Below, one piece after another: positions 17,657 to 24,570 of a DNA stretch of 41,284 bases. The position numbers and the translations under genes are program-made. How positions within the stretch are numbered: the stretch's first letter is position 1; every line of letters begins with the position of its first letter. Under the pieces are notes generated by a model, which worked only from the letters and a program-made list of their open reading frames with translations, was not told where the DNA came from and did no database searches. The DNA is from Desulfuromonadaceae bacterium (GTDB lineage: Bacteria; Desulfobacterota; Desulfuromonadia; Geobacterales; Pseudopelobacteraceae), in NCBI GenBank assembly GCA_028683435.1, contig JAQUIG010000023.1, positions 1 through 41,284 on the forward strand, read 5' to 3'.

Positions 17657-17812
17657 AGATATTTATTGTTGTATAGGTCAAAGGGGGGAAATGATCACCC
17701 GCCGCCCTGCTGTCTCTATCCTGACCGTAATACAAGTCAATAGAATTACAGCAAATAAAGTTCTTAACACCCACCGGGCGTTGATTCATATCTGGTGAAA
17801 ATATATTGCGAT
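17657..17812. repeat. Diverged non-coding repeat, copy 1
   Basis: This stretch aligns over about 155 bases with 18932-19087. The start (ATATTTATT), the C/G-rich middle and the right part with CACCGGGC, TTG, ATATC and GTGAA blocks occur in the same order and spacing. It lies downstream of the small exported-protein gene, separated from it by a hairpin with stem AGCACCC (17619-17636). A minus-strand frame covers it but is not preserved in the second copy, so it is treated as non-coding. Confidence 0.5.
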
Positions 17813-17877
17813 AGTAAGTACTTGACAAGCATGAACGATTTATGAAACATCCCAGTTTCTCAATTCAATTGACACCT

Positions 17878-17893
17878 GGACGTCAATAAAAAC
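17878..17893. repeat. tRNA-end-like core, internal copy
   Basis: GGACGTCAATAAAAAC differs by one base from the attL junction sequence at 16451-16466 (tRNA 3' end plus the first bases of the element). A third, longer version lies at 37530-37545. It may be a relic attachment site from an earlier insertion, or chance. Confidence 0.35.
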
Positions 17894-17977
17894 GACAGTT
17901 ACGGTTTGTGCTGTGAGCCACTTATTGTTTGAGTGATCTTTTGTCCAAGGGGGCTCACTCGATATTCGATCCTTCGA

Positions 17978-18298
17978 TCACAGACGTACTGCTTTTATCA
18001 GCTTGAAAACCAGCCTCATTTCTTCATTACTTGCCCCCGCAAGTGCGATTTCAATACCTTTCAGACTTGTAGATTCATTGTTATGGTGTGCAAAATCAAA
18101 CAATTCTTTCATCTCTACCTGAAGGGAATCAGCAATACGCTCCAAAAGATCAAGTGAGGGTTGTCTTTTACCGACTTCAATCCGCGAAAGGTACTTTGAT
18201 TCAATCCCTACTTTCTCAGCAAGCAGATCTTGTGATAAACCGACTCGCTTCCGCAGTTCTTTGATTCTTGCCCCCAGAAGCATTTTTCTTGTGCTCAT
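17978..18298 (-). CDS. XRE-family transcriptional regulator
   Basis: A 106-residue DNA-binding protein. Residues 10-65 form a classic XRE helix-turn-helix: ARIKELRKRVGLSQDLLAEK, VGIESKYLSRIEVGKRQPSL, DLLERIADSLQVEMKELFDF. The C-terminal 40 residues (EIALAGASNEEMRLVFKLIKAV) form a helical segment probably used for dimer formation. GGGGGAT lies before the ATG. Its promoter region is shared with the divergent Lcl-domain gene, so it probably controls itself and that gene; this is inferred from arrangement only. Confidence 0.88.
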   Translation of the reverse strand: MSTRKMLLGARIKELRKRVGLSQDLLAEKVGIESKYLSRIEVGKRQPSLDLLERIADSLQVEMKELFDFAHHNNESTSLKGIEIALAGASNEEMRLVFKLIKAVRL

Positions 18299-18362
18299 AT
18301 TTGATCCCCCATGCTGCGAATCATGGCAGGTATGGCGGACTTATAAACTTACTGGCAGACCT

Positions 18363-18396
18363 ATTATATTGACAAAACCATACTAAATGTTAGATT
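18363..18396. promoter_or_regulatory. Abutting divergent promoter elements
   Basis: On the plus strand TTGACA (18369-18374), a 16-base spacer and TAGATT (18391-18396) point to the Lcl-domain gene. On the minus strand TATAAT (18363-18368) points to the XRE gene. The minus -10 touches the plus -35, so one polymerase would exclude the other and one operator could control both. Confidence 0.5.
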
Positions 18397-18504
18397 AGCC
18401 CAAACACATAGATAGTTTTTTAAGAAAATGTCGGCTTTTTGTTTCGAGGTGCCTCGTGGAACGACTATATTGAGATGCAGGAGTCTACAGAAGAAAGGTC
18501 GGAA

Positions 18505-18918
18505 ATGAACAATGATTCAACCTATGAATTCGTTTACACTGACCTGCAAACCTGCCTTATGTGGGCAAGTAACGGCAATATTATCGGCCAAGAGCTTGCA
18601 TGGGAAAGTGCCATGAACTGGGCAAAACATCTCAACTACGGCGGTCATGCCGACTGGCGTTTACCTACAAAAGAGGAACTTTGCGAATTTCGAGGGTGCG
18701 TGGTATGCCCGGATGATCAAGGCTGGATAAGCCCTTTCAAGTGGTTCAATGCCAATGGATTCAATAACGTTCAGCCTGGATTTTATTGGACTGGAACCGA
18801 GTGCGGTGATGACAGATATGCTTGGGGCGTGAGTGTTTTTGACTATGCCATGTATTCCAATGCTAAAGACGTTTATTACTATGTGTGGCCAGTTCGTGGG
18901 GTTGAAAATTTAGAGTAA
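18505..18918 (+). CDS. Lcl C-terminal (DUF1566) domain protein
   Basis: A 137-residue protein consisting of one Lcl/DUF1566 domain. It shows FVYTDLQTCLMWASNGNIIG, AMNWAKHLNYGGHADWRLPT with the diagnostic W-R-L-P-T-x-x-E-L, then FYWTGTECGDDRYAWGVSVF and YYYVWPVRG. Such domains usually sit on secreted surface adhesins, for example Lcl of Legionella. Here the chosen start has no signal peptide; in-frame starts at 18475 and 18439 also lack one. GGTCGG lies before 18505, a modest ribosome-binding site. Carried alone it may be an exchanged cargo module; its location in the cell is unclear. Confidence 0.75.
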   Translation: MNNDSTYEFVYTDLQTCLMWASNGNIIGQELAWESAMNWAKHLNYGGHADWRLPTKEELCEFRGCVVCPDDQGWISPFKWFNANGFNNVQPGFYWTGTECGDDRYAWGVSVFDYAMYSNAKDVYYYVWPVRGVENLE

Positions 18919-18931
18919 GGCTATCTTTCAT

Positions 18932-19087
18932 AATATTTATTATGACAGATGGCAAAGAGGTGAAAATGAAGCCCCCCGCCCCGTTTTCTATAGCCGTACG
19001 GCACACAAGTGCACTGAATATCCAAAATATAGAACTTTAAACGCACACCGGGCCTTGCTGTATATCCAGTGAAGATCTCTGGATATT
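18932..19087. repeat. Diverged non-coding repeat, copy 2
   Basis: Second copy of the repeat at 17657-17812. It starts about 13 bases after the stop of the Lcl-domain gene. It contains the perfect 10-base palindrome GCCGTACGGC and then the shared CACCGGGC-TTG-ATATC-GTGAA blocks. Both copies follow plus-strand cargo genes, which suggests a 3' untranslated element or a cassette boundary. Confidence 0.5.
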
Positions 19088-19177
19088 AAAATTGGAACTT
19101 GTAAAGAGTCTTTTACTTATTGAAGAACTTGACGAGGTCGTGAGGCATTAAATTCATCTACAAACTATATATTTCAG

Positions 19178-19984
19178 GTGCTTCCTTTGTTATTACGATT
19201 GATTATAGCATTTTTCATCATCAGCATTGCCAACCCAGTGCGTGCTCTCGATTTCTATGGGGCAAATATTGCTGATAGAGACGCCCCTTCCAGTTTCATG
19301 AAATATGGAATATATGGTTTCCGTGCAACTATAACCAGAGTATCTATTGATTCACCAGCGGATAGAGCTGGATTTAATCAAGGTGACATTATTCTTTCAA
19401 TTAATAAAAAGGATGTGAAAAGAACTTCCGAATTAAGCAGGTTCACTACAGACATGATAAAATTACATGTTTTCAGTGGTAGTGAACGTAAGACGTTAAC
19501 CATAAACAGGTTGGCTATTGAAACAGAAAAAGCTGCCAGAATTTCAGCTGAAAGAAAAGAGGCAACTGCCTCAAACACCGATAGTTACGTTGATGAACAG
19601 CCGAATAATTCACCTGCTTTGAAATTTAATGATGCCTATCTTGAAAAGAAGTTCGGTAAATCTACATATGTGCAGCCAAAAACAGAGAACTATAGGATAG
19701 TCAACCAACAACGAATTTACCAGGCACCTCAGACATCACATCCATCACCTGGATATGTAAGTTCAGGTGATGTGATTGAGAGTCGAATAGACGGAGCATT
19801 TGAAGGTTGGAGTGGCGAAACAATTTTCAAATTGGCCAATGGCCAAATATGGGAACAATCATCTTATGCATATACTTACCACTATGCTTATCGCCCCGAA
19901 GTTATTATCTACAGTTCCGGCGGCGGTTACAAGCTCAGGGTTGATGGCGTTGACAGCACAATCAATGTAATCCGGTTAAAGTAA
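19178..19984 (+). CDS. Exported PDZ-domain protein
   Basis: A 268-residue protein. Residues 1-24 are a signal peptide (RLIIAFFIISIANPVRALDF). Residues about 28-110 hold a PDZ domain: GFRATITRVSIDSPADRAGF, NQGDIILSINKKDVKR, with a degraded C-terminal strand. A hydrophilic linker, about 115-195, follows. The final 70 residues, after the segment with GETIFKLANGQIWEQSSYAY, form a beta domain ending INVIRLK. That domain resembles the small exported protein at 17244-17519. No protease domain is attached, so it may be a peptide-binding periplasmic adaptor. The GTG start has a poor ribosome-binding site; the exact start is uncertain. Confidence 0.7.
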   Translation: MLPLLLRLIIAFFIISIANPVRALDFYGANIADRDAPSSFMKYGIYGFRATITRVSIDSPADRAGFNQGDIILSINKKDVKRTSELSRFTTDMIKLHVFSGSERKTLTINRLAIETEKAARISAERKEATASNTDSYVDEQPNNSPALKFNDAYLEKKFGKSTYVQPKTENYRIVNQQRIYQAPQTSHPSPGYVSSGDVIESRIDGAFEGWSGETIFKLANGQIWEQSSYAYTYHYAYRPEVIIYSSGGGYKLRVDGVDSTINVIRLK

Positions 19985-20110
19985 TCTCGCGGGAAAACAT
20001 GAGTTTTGGGTGCTGTTATTGTCGGTTATGGACTCATCTTCGCTGTGAAGGATTGATGAAGTATAGAATCATATTTATTAGTAAAAACTTTACAAGCTGG
20101 AAGGATTCTC

Positions 20111-20590
20111 ATGAAAAAGATAACGTTCTTTGCATTATTTGTTGCTTTATTATTGGCCACAAGCAAACCAGAGGCGCTTGCCGCCGGGTACTGGATGGTT
20201 CAAGGTTCGACTGCGACGGAAACCCAAACCTTTCAAAATGGCAAGGGGCCAGTATCATTCGTCATAAGCTACAATAGAAACAATAGTTGCAGACCGGAAG
20301 TGTCGTTAATTATATGGTCTGACAATTCAAGGGTACTGGGAAATTTAATAAAGAGAAAAAGTACAAAAGACAATATGGTGATAACAATTGATGGAAAGAG
20401 CTTTTACAGCACTTTGACTGGTACTAAGTATTCAAACGCTTTAGATGTTGGATTCGTTATGAACGAGCAGAGTGTTGGACAATTTAAAAATGGTAAAAAT
20501 GCAGTAGTAAAAGCATATAGCTACCAGTTTGAGTTCCCGCTTGATGGTGCCAGATCGGCCATTGACGAGGCGCGTCGGAACTGCATGTGA
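20111..20590 (+). CDS. Small exported protein of unknown function
   Basis: A 159-residue protein with a Sec signal peptide (MKKITFFALFVALLLATSKP, probable cut after ALA, mature start AGYW). The mature part is beta-rich (GYWMVQGSTATETQTF, GPVSFVISYNRNNSCRPEVS, DALDVG-type strands) with two cysteines (NNSC and the penultimate residue) that could pair in the periplasm. I do not recognise the family. AAGGA precedes the ATG. It follows the PDZ gene on the same strand after 126 bases and precedes another unknown gene, so the three may form a cargo operon. Confidence 0.65.
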   Translation: MKKITFFALFVALLLATSKPEALAAGYWMVQGSTATETQTFQNGKGPVSFVISYNRNNSCRPEVSLIIWSDNSRVLGNLIKRKSTKDNMVITIDGKSFYSTLTGTKYSNALDVGFVMNEQSVGQFKNGKNAVVKAYSYQFEFPLDGARSAIDEARRNCM

Positions 20591-20632
20591 TTGTTGAGCA
20601 GTTTGAATACAATTCATTAACAGGAGAGTGTT

Positions 20633-21205
20633 ATGGGTATTTTCGGGAATTTATTTGGGAATAGCAACAATAATAGTCGTCCACCCAGTATGAAGGAAAA
20701 AATAAAACTAAGCATTGAAGAATTATTCGATTGTGCAAAAGCAGATAATGATAACTTAATTGCGTTAATTGAATCTGCTCACAATAGCAAAGCAACAGTT
20801 AGACAAAAAAGTGAGTCACTTTCAGAGTTTATAAGTTTACATATTGGCCATTTTTACATGTTTTTATTATCACCAAACAACAAAGATATTATTGGAACTC
20901 TGACTATAGATGAATTATACAACCGCTATACGCGAGAGTTACTTGATATAATTTACACAAATAAAGGGAATGCTATTGCAAAAGATAATATTGTTCATTA
21001 TGCAACAAATCATTACAAACATGAAAAGGTGACTATGTATTTAGGCTGTGGGGATTATTTTAAAGGCAGAATATACACAATATTCAATGTTGATAAAAAC
21101 GATTTCTTTCTCACTTCTGCCATACACCAAACAACCTACAACTCAATAACCTCTGCTCTAGCATATAATAAGATAATATTTGACACAAAAAATGCTCATA
21201 TATAA
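20633..21205 (+). CDS. Unrecognised AT-rich cargo protein
   Basis: A 190-residue soluble protein with no signal peptide. It begins MGIFGNLFGNSNNNSRPP, a glycine/asparagine-rich N-terminus like small proteins that start with a membrane- or partner-contacting helix, followed by mostly helical segments (IKLSIEELFDCAKADNDNLI, ELYNRYTRELLDIIYTNKGN). Codon use and base composition are much more AT-rich than the core genes, which fits recent transfer. GGAGAG precedes the ATG. I do not recognise the family. A strong hairpin closes the plus-strand cargo block just after it. Confidence 0.6.
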   Translation: MGIFGNLFGNSNNNSRPPSMKEKIKLSIEELFDCAKADNDNLIALIESAHNSKATVRQKSESLSEFISLHIGHFYMFLLSPNNKDIIGTLTIDELYNRYTRELLDIIYTNKGNAIAKDNIVHYATNHYKHEKVTMYLGCGDYFKGRIYTIFNVDKNDFFLTSAIHQTTYNSITSALAYNKIIFDTKNAHI

Positions 21206-21235
21206 CCACGTCACTTATCCCATATATCTTCTTTA

Positions 21236-21267
21236 AATGAGGCTACCCGGTTAAGGATAGCCTCATT
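21236..21267. terminator. Hairpin between cargo and replication modules
   Basis: AATGAGGCTA pairs perfectly with TAGCCTCATT around a 12-base loop. It lies between the converging plus-strand cargo block and the minus-strand replication block and could end both transcripts. The U-tract is weak on either side. Confidence 0.65.
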
Positions 21268-21272
21268 CAAAT

Positions 21273-21524
21273 TTAGCTCAACAAAAGCACCTCAATGTTT
21301 TCCCGGAACTTTGCATAGCTGCGAACGTGCACCCAGTACATCTCACCAAATAGACGAACTTTCTTGAATTTATATTGAGGCATGAGAATGTCTAAAACCT
21401 CAACGTCTGTATTTATGCTCTTAGCAATCAAATTTGCTGAGAGGCCTTTCAGCTGATCTTCTTCAGGAACACCAAGCCAGTACGCTAACAAATTGTTTCC
21501 AATCGTTTCCATATTTATCTTCAT
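21273..21524 (-). CDS. Small unknown protein of the replication module
   Basis: An 83-residue protein starting MKINMETIGNNLLAYWLGVP. The segment LSANLIAKSINTDVEVLDIL looks like a helix-turn-helix, and the second half is a basic beta-rich stretch (QYKFKKVRLFGEMYWVHVRS). I do not recognise the family. Its ATG overlaps the stop of the preceding gene (ATGA), so it is translated with it. AGAGGTGC lies upstream. It is the last gene of the minus-strand module. Confidence 0.6.
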   Translation of the reverse strand: MKINMETIGNNLLAYWLGVPEEDQLKGLSANLIAKSINTDVEVLDILMPQYKFKKVRLFGEMYWVHVRSYAKFRENIEVLLLS

Positions 21525-21826
21525 AAAGCACCTCTTGTTTCTTTATTCTGAGTGGGCGGCACCCAGGTTCTGCCAAAAGGGAAATTTTTTCGCCATGATC
21601 TTCCCCGCTTCCATTCAAGCTGGGCAAGTGCAACGCCGATGACGCTGGGGGCATATCCCAGAGTATCGACTAACCACCTCATGGTGTAGTACGGTTCACG
21701 TTGAACGTCTGGTAACTCATCCCACCATTTTTTTATATCTTCAGACGGAGTGAGTAGTGGTTTGTAGTTAGCTTTCATTATTTCCCGGTTCTTTCTGATC
21801 TGATCCATCGTTATTATCGTGTTCAT
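21521..21826 (-). CDS. Small unknown protein with HTH-like segment
   Basis: A 101-residue protein. The middle segment MRWLVDTLGYAPSVIGVALA followed by QLEWKRGRSWRKN resembles a recognition helix-turn-helix with a basic tail, so DNA binding is plausible. The start at 21826 is chosen because GGAGG stands upstream of it; a longer frame to 21874 has no such site. It lies between a long inverted repeat and the 83-residue gene it overlaps. The family is not recognised; a role in replication or copy control is inferred from position only. Confidence 0.55.
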   Translation of the reverse strand: MNTIITMDQIRKNREIMKANYKPLLTPSEDIKKWWDELPDVQREPYYTMRWLVDTLGYAPSVIGVALAQLEWKRGRSWRKNFPFGRTWVPPTQNKETRGAL

Positions 21827-21892
21827 TGTCCGTCCTCCGGGTTTGGTGGTGGTTTTCAAAAATGATACCTGCAATTAACTGAAGCACGGGTG

Positions 21893-22005
21893 GGTGGCGG
21901 GGGTGGCGGCGTTTCCTACTTTTTTCTATTATCTTCTTTGTTTGATCAATACAAACACAAGAGTAATAAGAAAAGAAAATAGAATTATGCGCCACCCCCG
22001 CCACC
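21893..22005. repeat. G-rich inverted repeat beside the primase gene (candidate origin)
   Basis: Two 16-bp perfect arms (21893-21908 and 21990-22005, GGTGGCGGGGGTGGCG and its complement) enclose 81 A/T-rich bases whose edges also pair partly (purine-rich against pyrimidine-rich runs). The left arm with flanking GGGTGGGTGG could form a G-quadruplex. It lies between the primase-helicase gene and the next small gene. It could be the element's origin of replication, a terminator or both. Confidence 0.5.
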
Positions 22006-22010
22006 TGTGG

Positions 22011-24152
22011 TTATTTCACCCTGTGTCTGATGCCGATAATCATACGAATACCTTTGGAGCCTTTTTTACGTTCAAATCCGAGACGTACCAGACGAGTTGT
22101 GAAGTTCTGAACATTGACTTTGCGGTTTATGCCGCACATAGATGTCCAGCACTGATATTTAATATACAGCTCACTAACAGTAGATTCAGCATCTGGGCTT
22201 GATTCACATTCATCATCAACAAACGAGGCGACCTGATCGACCTCCCGCTCCCATTCCTGCTTCGCATCTTCACTGCTCGGTAGTTTGGTAAAGTCGCCTG
22301 TGTCATAGAGCCGTTTAAGACCAGCAAGGGCGAAGTTAAGAATCCCCGGCAACTCTTTCAGAAGATCATCCTTTAGATGCACATCACGCTCGGCACCGTC
22401 GAACTTTCTGTTGAATGTGATTACTTCTGCCCGTCTGAAAAACGCTGACGAAAAGTCTTGTGTGTGTGGCATGTGATTAGTTGCAAAAAACATGGTGCAA
22501 AATGGCCGGAAGTCAAACGGTGGCCGATGTTTCTGTTCTGCTGTCATTAACTCACCTGATACAATCGCCTTCAGCTTGGCATCCGGGATAACTGCACCTT
22601 GCGGAATTTCAGTTATGATGTTTGCAAGCTTCCCTTGCAAATGGGCCAATTGGAAGCGGTTTTCAAATTGACTTGGCTGCACTCCGGCCACATTAAGCAG
22701 ACCTATAAGTGCTTCTATGGTTTTAAGGAGTACACTTTTCCCATTGGCCCCTTGCCCTATCAGTAGAAGAAAACGCTCGTACTCACAAGTCGTGCTCAAG
22801 GCATAACCCATGAACTCCTGCACAATCTGGATTTTCTGTAGCCAATCGGCGTCCCGTGCAAATATTTCTTTCAGGAATTTTAGAAAACGGGCTGGCTTTG
22901 CGGACTTGTCGTAAACAACTGGAATCTGCTGTGTAAAGTAACTGTTGCGGTCATGCTGTTTTAGAATCCATACGCTGCCCATATAATGGATCTCGCCATT
23001 CATACAGTTGATTGCCTTCTTGTTGATGTCAAAAAGGTGATCAGACGCATGTGCCTCAGTTTTTATTAGGTCAAGAACAGAATCAACATGTGATCGGCTG
23101 AGTTTACCTTGGTCGGCAATCTTGTGGATTATCTGTTTAAATTCTCTATCATCAACTTGACGCCAGACTCCCCTCTGTTCGTCCCATCGCCAAAACTGAT
23201 GAGTAAAAAGTATATTCTGTTGTCCAACTCGGCGAATGACAGCCAAAGCTATTGCATACTGTGACGTCCCTGGAGTATTTGCTTCAGAGGTGCCCTTGTT
23301 GTCTCCTTCAAAAGCCTTGGCAATAGTCATTTGACCGTAGGTATGCTCACCGCGATATTCATCCCATTTATCACGCATAAGCTTTGATTTCCGGAATATG
23401 CGGTCAATTGCTTCGGCTGAGACTGTAAACTTGGTCAGTAAAGAGCATAGCGCAAGGTCTGCTTCTGATTGGCTGGGATATGCAGAAAAGTCACCGGCCA
23501 TGAGTGCCTCAAAATTACATGTACCTGCTGCGAATGATACATTGATGAGAATTTCTTCGTCAGTCAGGTTGGCCGTCTGGGTGGGTTCATTTTGTTTGGG
23601 CTTGTCTTTCTTTTGCTCGGACAGGCTTGCGTACAGATTATCAATTTCAGCCGGCCGCATCTCAATAGTCACTGGAGTTCCGTCCAAATGATTTCCGGTA
23701 AAAGTGAAGTAACGTCCCTGATCATATATTTCAGTGTCGCCGACTTTTTTGCCTTTACCGGGTAGTTGGCCTTTTACAATAATATGAACACCTGTGCCTG
23801 ATGGGCTTAGTTCCGTATAACTCGCAAATCGGCTGATAATCCCCTGTGCCCAAGACTGAATCACTCCAGTTTCTTTGTTACGGCAGTTGTCCAGATCTAT
23901 CCCTACAAAGTTATCATTCTTTGAGAAGACGAAACCGATACCATCGAAACCACCCTGGTTGAGGCGGTTAATAGCTTGTTCGCATGTCCCCCAGGTTGCA
24001 GGATTGGATGCTGATGCACATTTACCTGTCTTGGGATTCATTGGAACTTTTTTGGGTTTTTGGGGGTCGCTAGAGTTCGGCATAAATTTCCAACATACCC
24101 AATTGGGGTGTGTCTTGAGTCTTTGCGGGATGTTGTTGAATGCGGTTGTCAT
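22011..24152 (-). CDS. D5/P4-type primase-helicase (replication protein)
   Basis: A 713-residue replication protein. The N-terminal 200 residues form a primase-polymerase-like domain as in NrS-1 phage polymerase: HPNWVCWKFMPNSSDPQKPK, GIGFVFSKNDNFVGIDLDNC with an acidic pair, ELSPSGTGVHIIVKGQLPG. The middle is a D5-N-type domain. Residues about 440-640 are a superfamily 3 helicase: FLLLIGQGANGKSVLLKTIE (Walker A), LANIITEIPQGAVIPDAKLK (Walker B region), MFFATNHMPHT (sensor) and FRRAEVITFNRKF. The C-terminus is a winged-helix-like origin-binding tail. It very probably starts replication of the excised element. It overlaps alpA by 4 bases (ATGA). Confidence 0.9.
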   Translation of the reverse strand: MTTAFNNIPQRLKTHPNWVCWKFMPNSSDPQKPKKVPMNPKTGKCASASNPATWGTCEQAINRLNQGGFDGIGFVFSKNDNFVGIDLDNCRNKETGVIQSWAQGIISRFASYTELSPSGTGVHIIVKGQLPGKGKKVGDTEIYDQGRYFTFTGNHLDGTPVTIEMRPAEIDNLYASLSEQKKDKPKQNEPTQTANLTDEEILINVSFAAGTCNFEALMAGDFSAYPSQSEADLALCSLLTKFTVSAEAIDRIFRKSKLMRDKWDEYRGEHTYGQMTIAKAFEGDNKGTSEANTPGTSQYAIALAVIRRVGQQNILFTHQFWRWDEQRGVWRQVDDREFKQIIHKIADQGKLSRSHVDSVLDLIKTEAHASDHLFDINKKAINCMNGEIHYMGSVWILKQHDRNSYFTQQIPVVYDKSAKPARFLKFLKEIFARDADWLQKIQIVQEFMGYALSTTCEYERFLLLIGQGANGKSVLLKTIEALIGLLNVAGVQPSQFENRFQLAHLQGKLANIITEIPQGAVIPDAKLKAIVSGELMTAEQKHRPPFDFRPFCTMFFATNHMPHTQDFSSAFFRRAEVITFNRKFDGAERDVHLKDDLLKELPGILNFALAGLKRLYDTGDFTKLPSSEDAKQEWEREVDQVASFVDDECESSPDAESTVSELYIKYQCWTSMCGINRKVNVQNFTTRLVRLGFERKKGSKGIRMIIGIRHRVK

Positions 24153-24454
24153 AGGTTCGCTCCCGTCGATGCGTTCTTTGGCTTACGTCCACGCTTAGAG
24201 CCTGGGGCAACGGGAATAACATTATCGGCGGTGATAGTTTCACGGGAGTCCATCCAGGCCATAAGTGAAGAGAGGCGTACTCCCACTGAATTTGCACCTA
24301 TTCGGATTTTGGGAGGGTATGTTCCGGCCTGCTGGTCACGCCAGATAGAAGCGAGCGAACGACCTGTAATGAGTACTTGTTCGGCTGGTCTTACGATGCG
24401 GTCTTGTCCAGCTGCGAGTGCTACTGCGTTCTTTTTGATTATTTCATTTGGCAT
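24149..24454 (-). CDS. AlpA-like regulator / excisionase
   Basis: A 101-residue protein with the AlpA-type MerR-like winged helix: QVLITGRSLASIWRDQQAGT, YPPKIRIGANSVGVRLSSLM, AWMDSRE. In P4-like elements AlpA activates the integrase or acts as excisionase, so this is the likely switch between the integrated and excised states. A basic tail (SKRGRKPKNAS) is added. The ATG follows GGAGG, and that site lies in one arm of an inverted repeat (24460-24522) that could hide it in the mRNA. It is coupled to the primase gene. Confidence 0.85.
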   Translation of the reverse strand: MPNEIIKKNAVALAAGQDRIVRPAEQVLITGRSLASIWRDQQAGTYPPKIRIGANSVGVRLSSLMAWMDSRETITADNVIPVAPGSKRGRKPKNASTGANL

Positions 24455-24459
24455 AAAAA

Positions 24460-24522
24460 AACCTCCATACTTTTAGTGAATCAGTGTGCGCACACCGTTT
24501 CATCTCTTTTCGCATGGAGGTT
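24460..24522 (-). promoter_or_regulatory. Nested palindromes in the alpA leader
   Basis: Outer arms AACCTCCAT (24460-24468) and ATGGAGGTT (24514-24522) enclose the perfect 12-bp palindrome GTGTGCGCACAC (24484-24495). On the minus-strand transcript the outer arm covers the GGAGG ribosome-binding site of alpA, so the hairpin could block translation. The inner palindrome is a good operator candidate. Confidence 0.5.
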
Positions 24523-24570
24523 CTTGCAACTTGGTAGAGTTGCATTGTAAGTTACCAGCAACTTACAAAA

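Noticed and set aside
17516-17660. Possible integron attC site after the small exported-protein gene
   Set aside because: CTAAC and GGTTAT blocks are present but the paired R and L boxes of a proper attC hairpin could not be traced, and there is no integron integrase in the window.
17574-17828. Minus-strand frame of 84 codons over repeat copy 1
   Set aside because: No ribosome-binding site, and the aligned second repeat copy (18932-19087) does not keep the same protein, so the frame is probably chance over a non-coding repeat.
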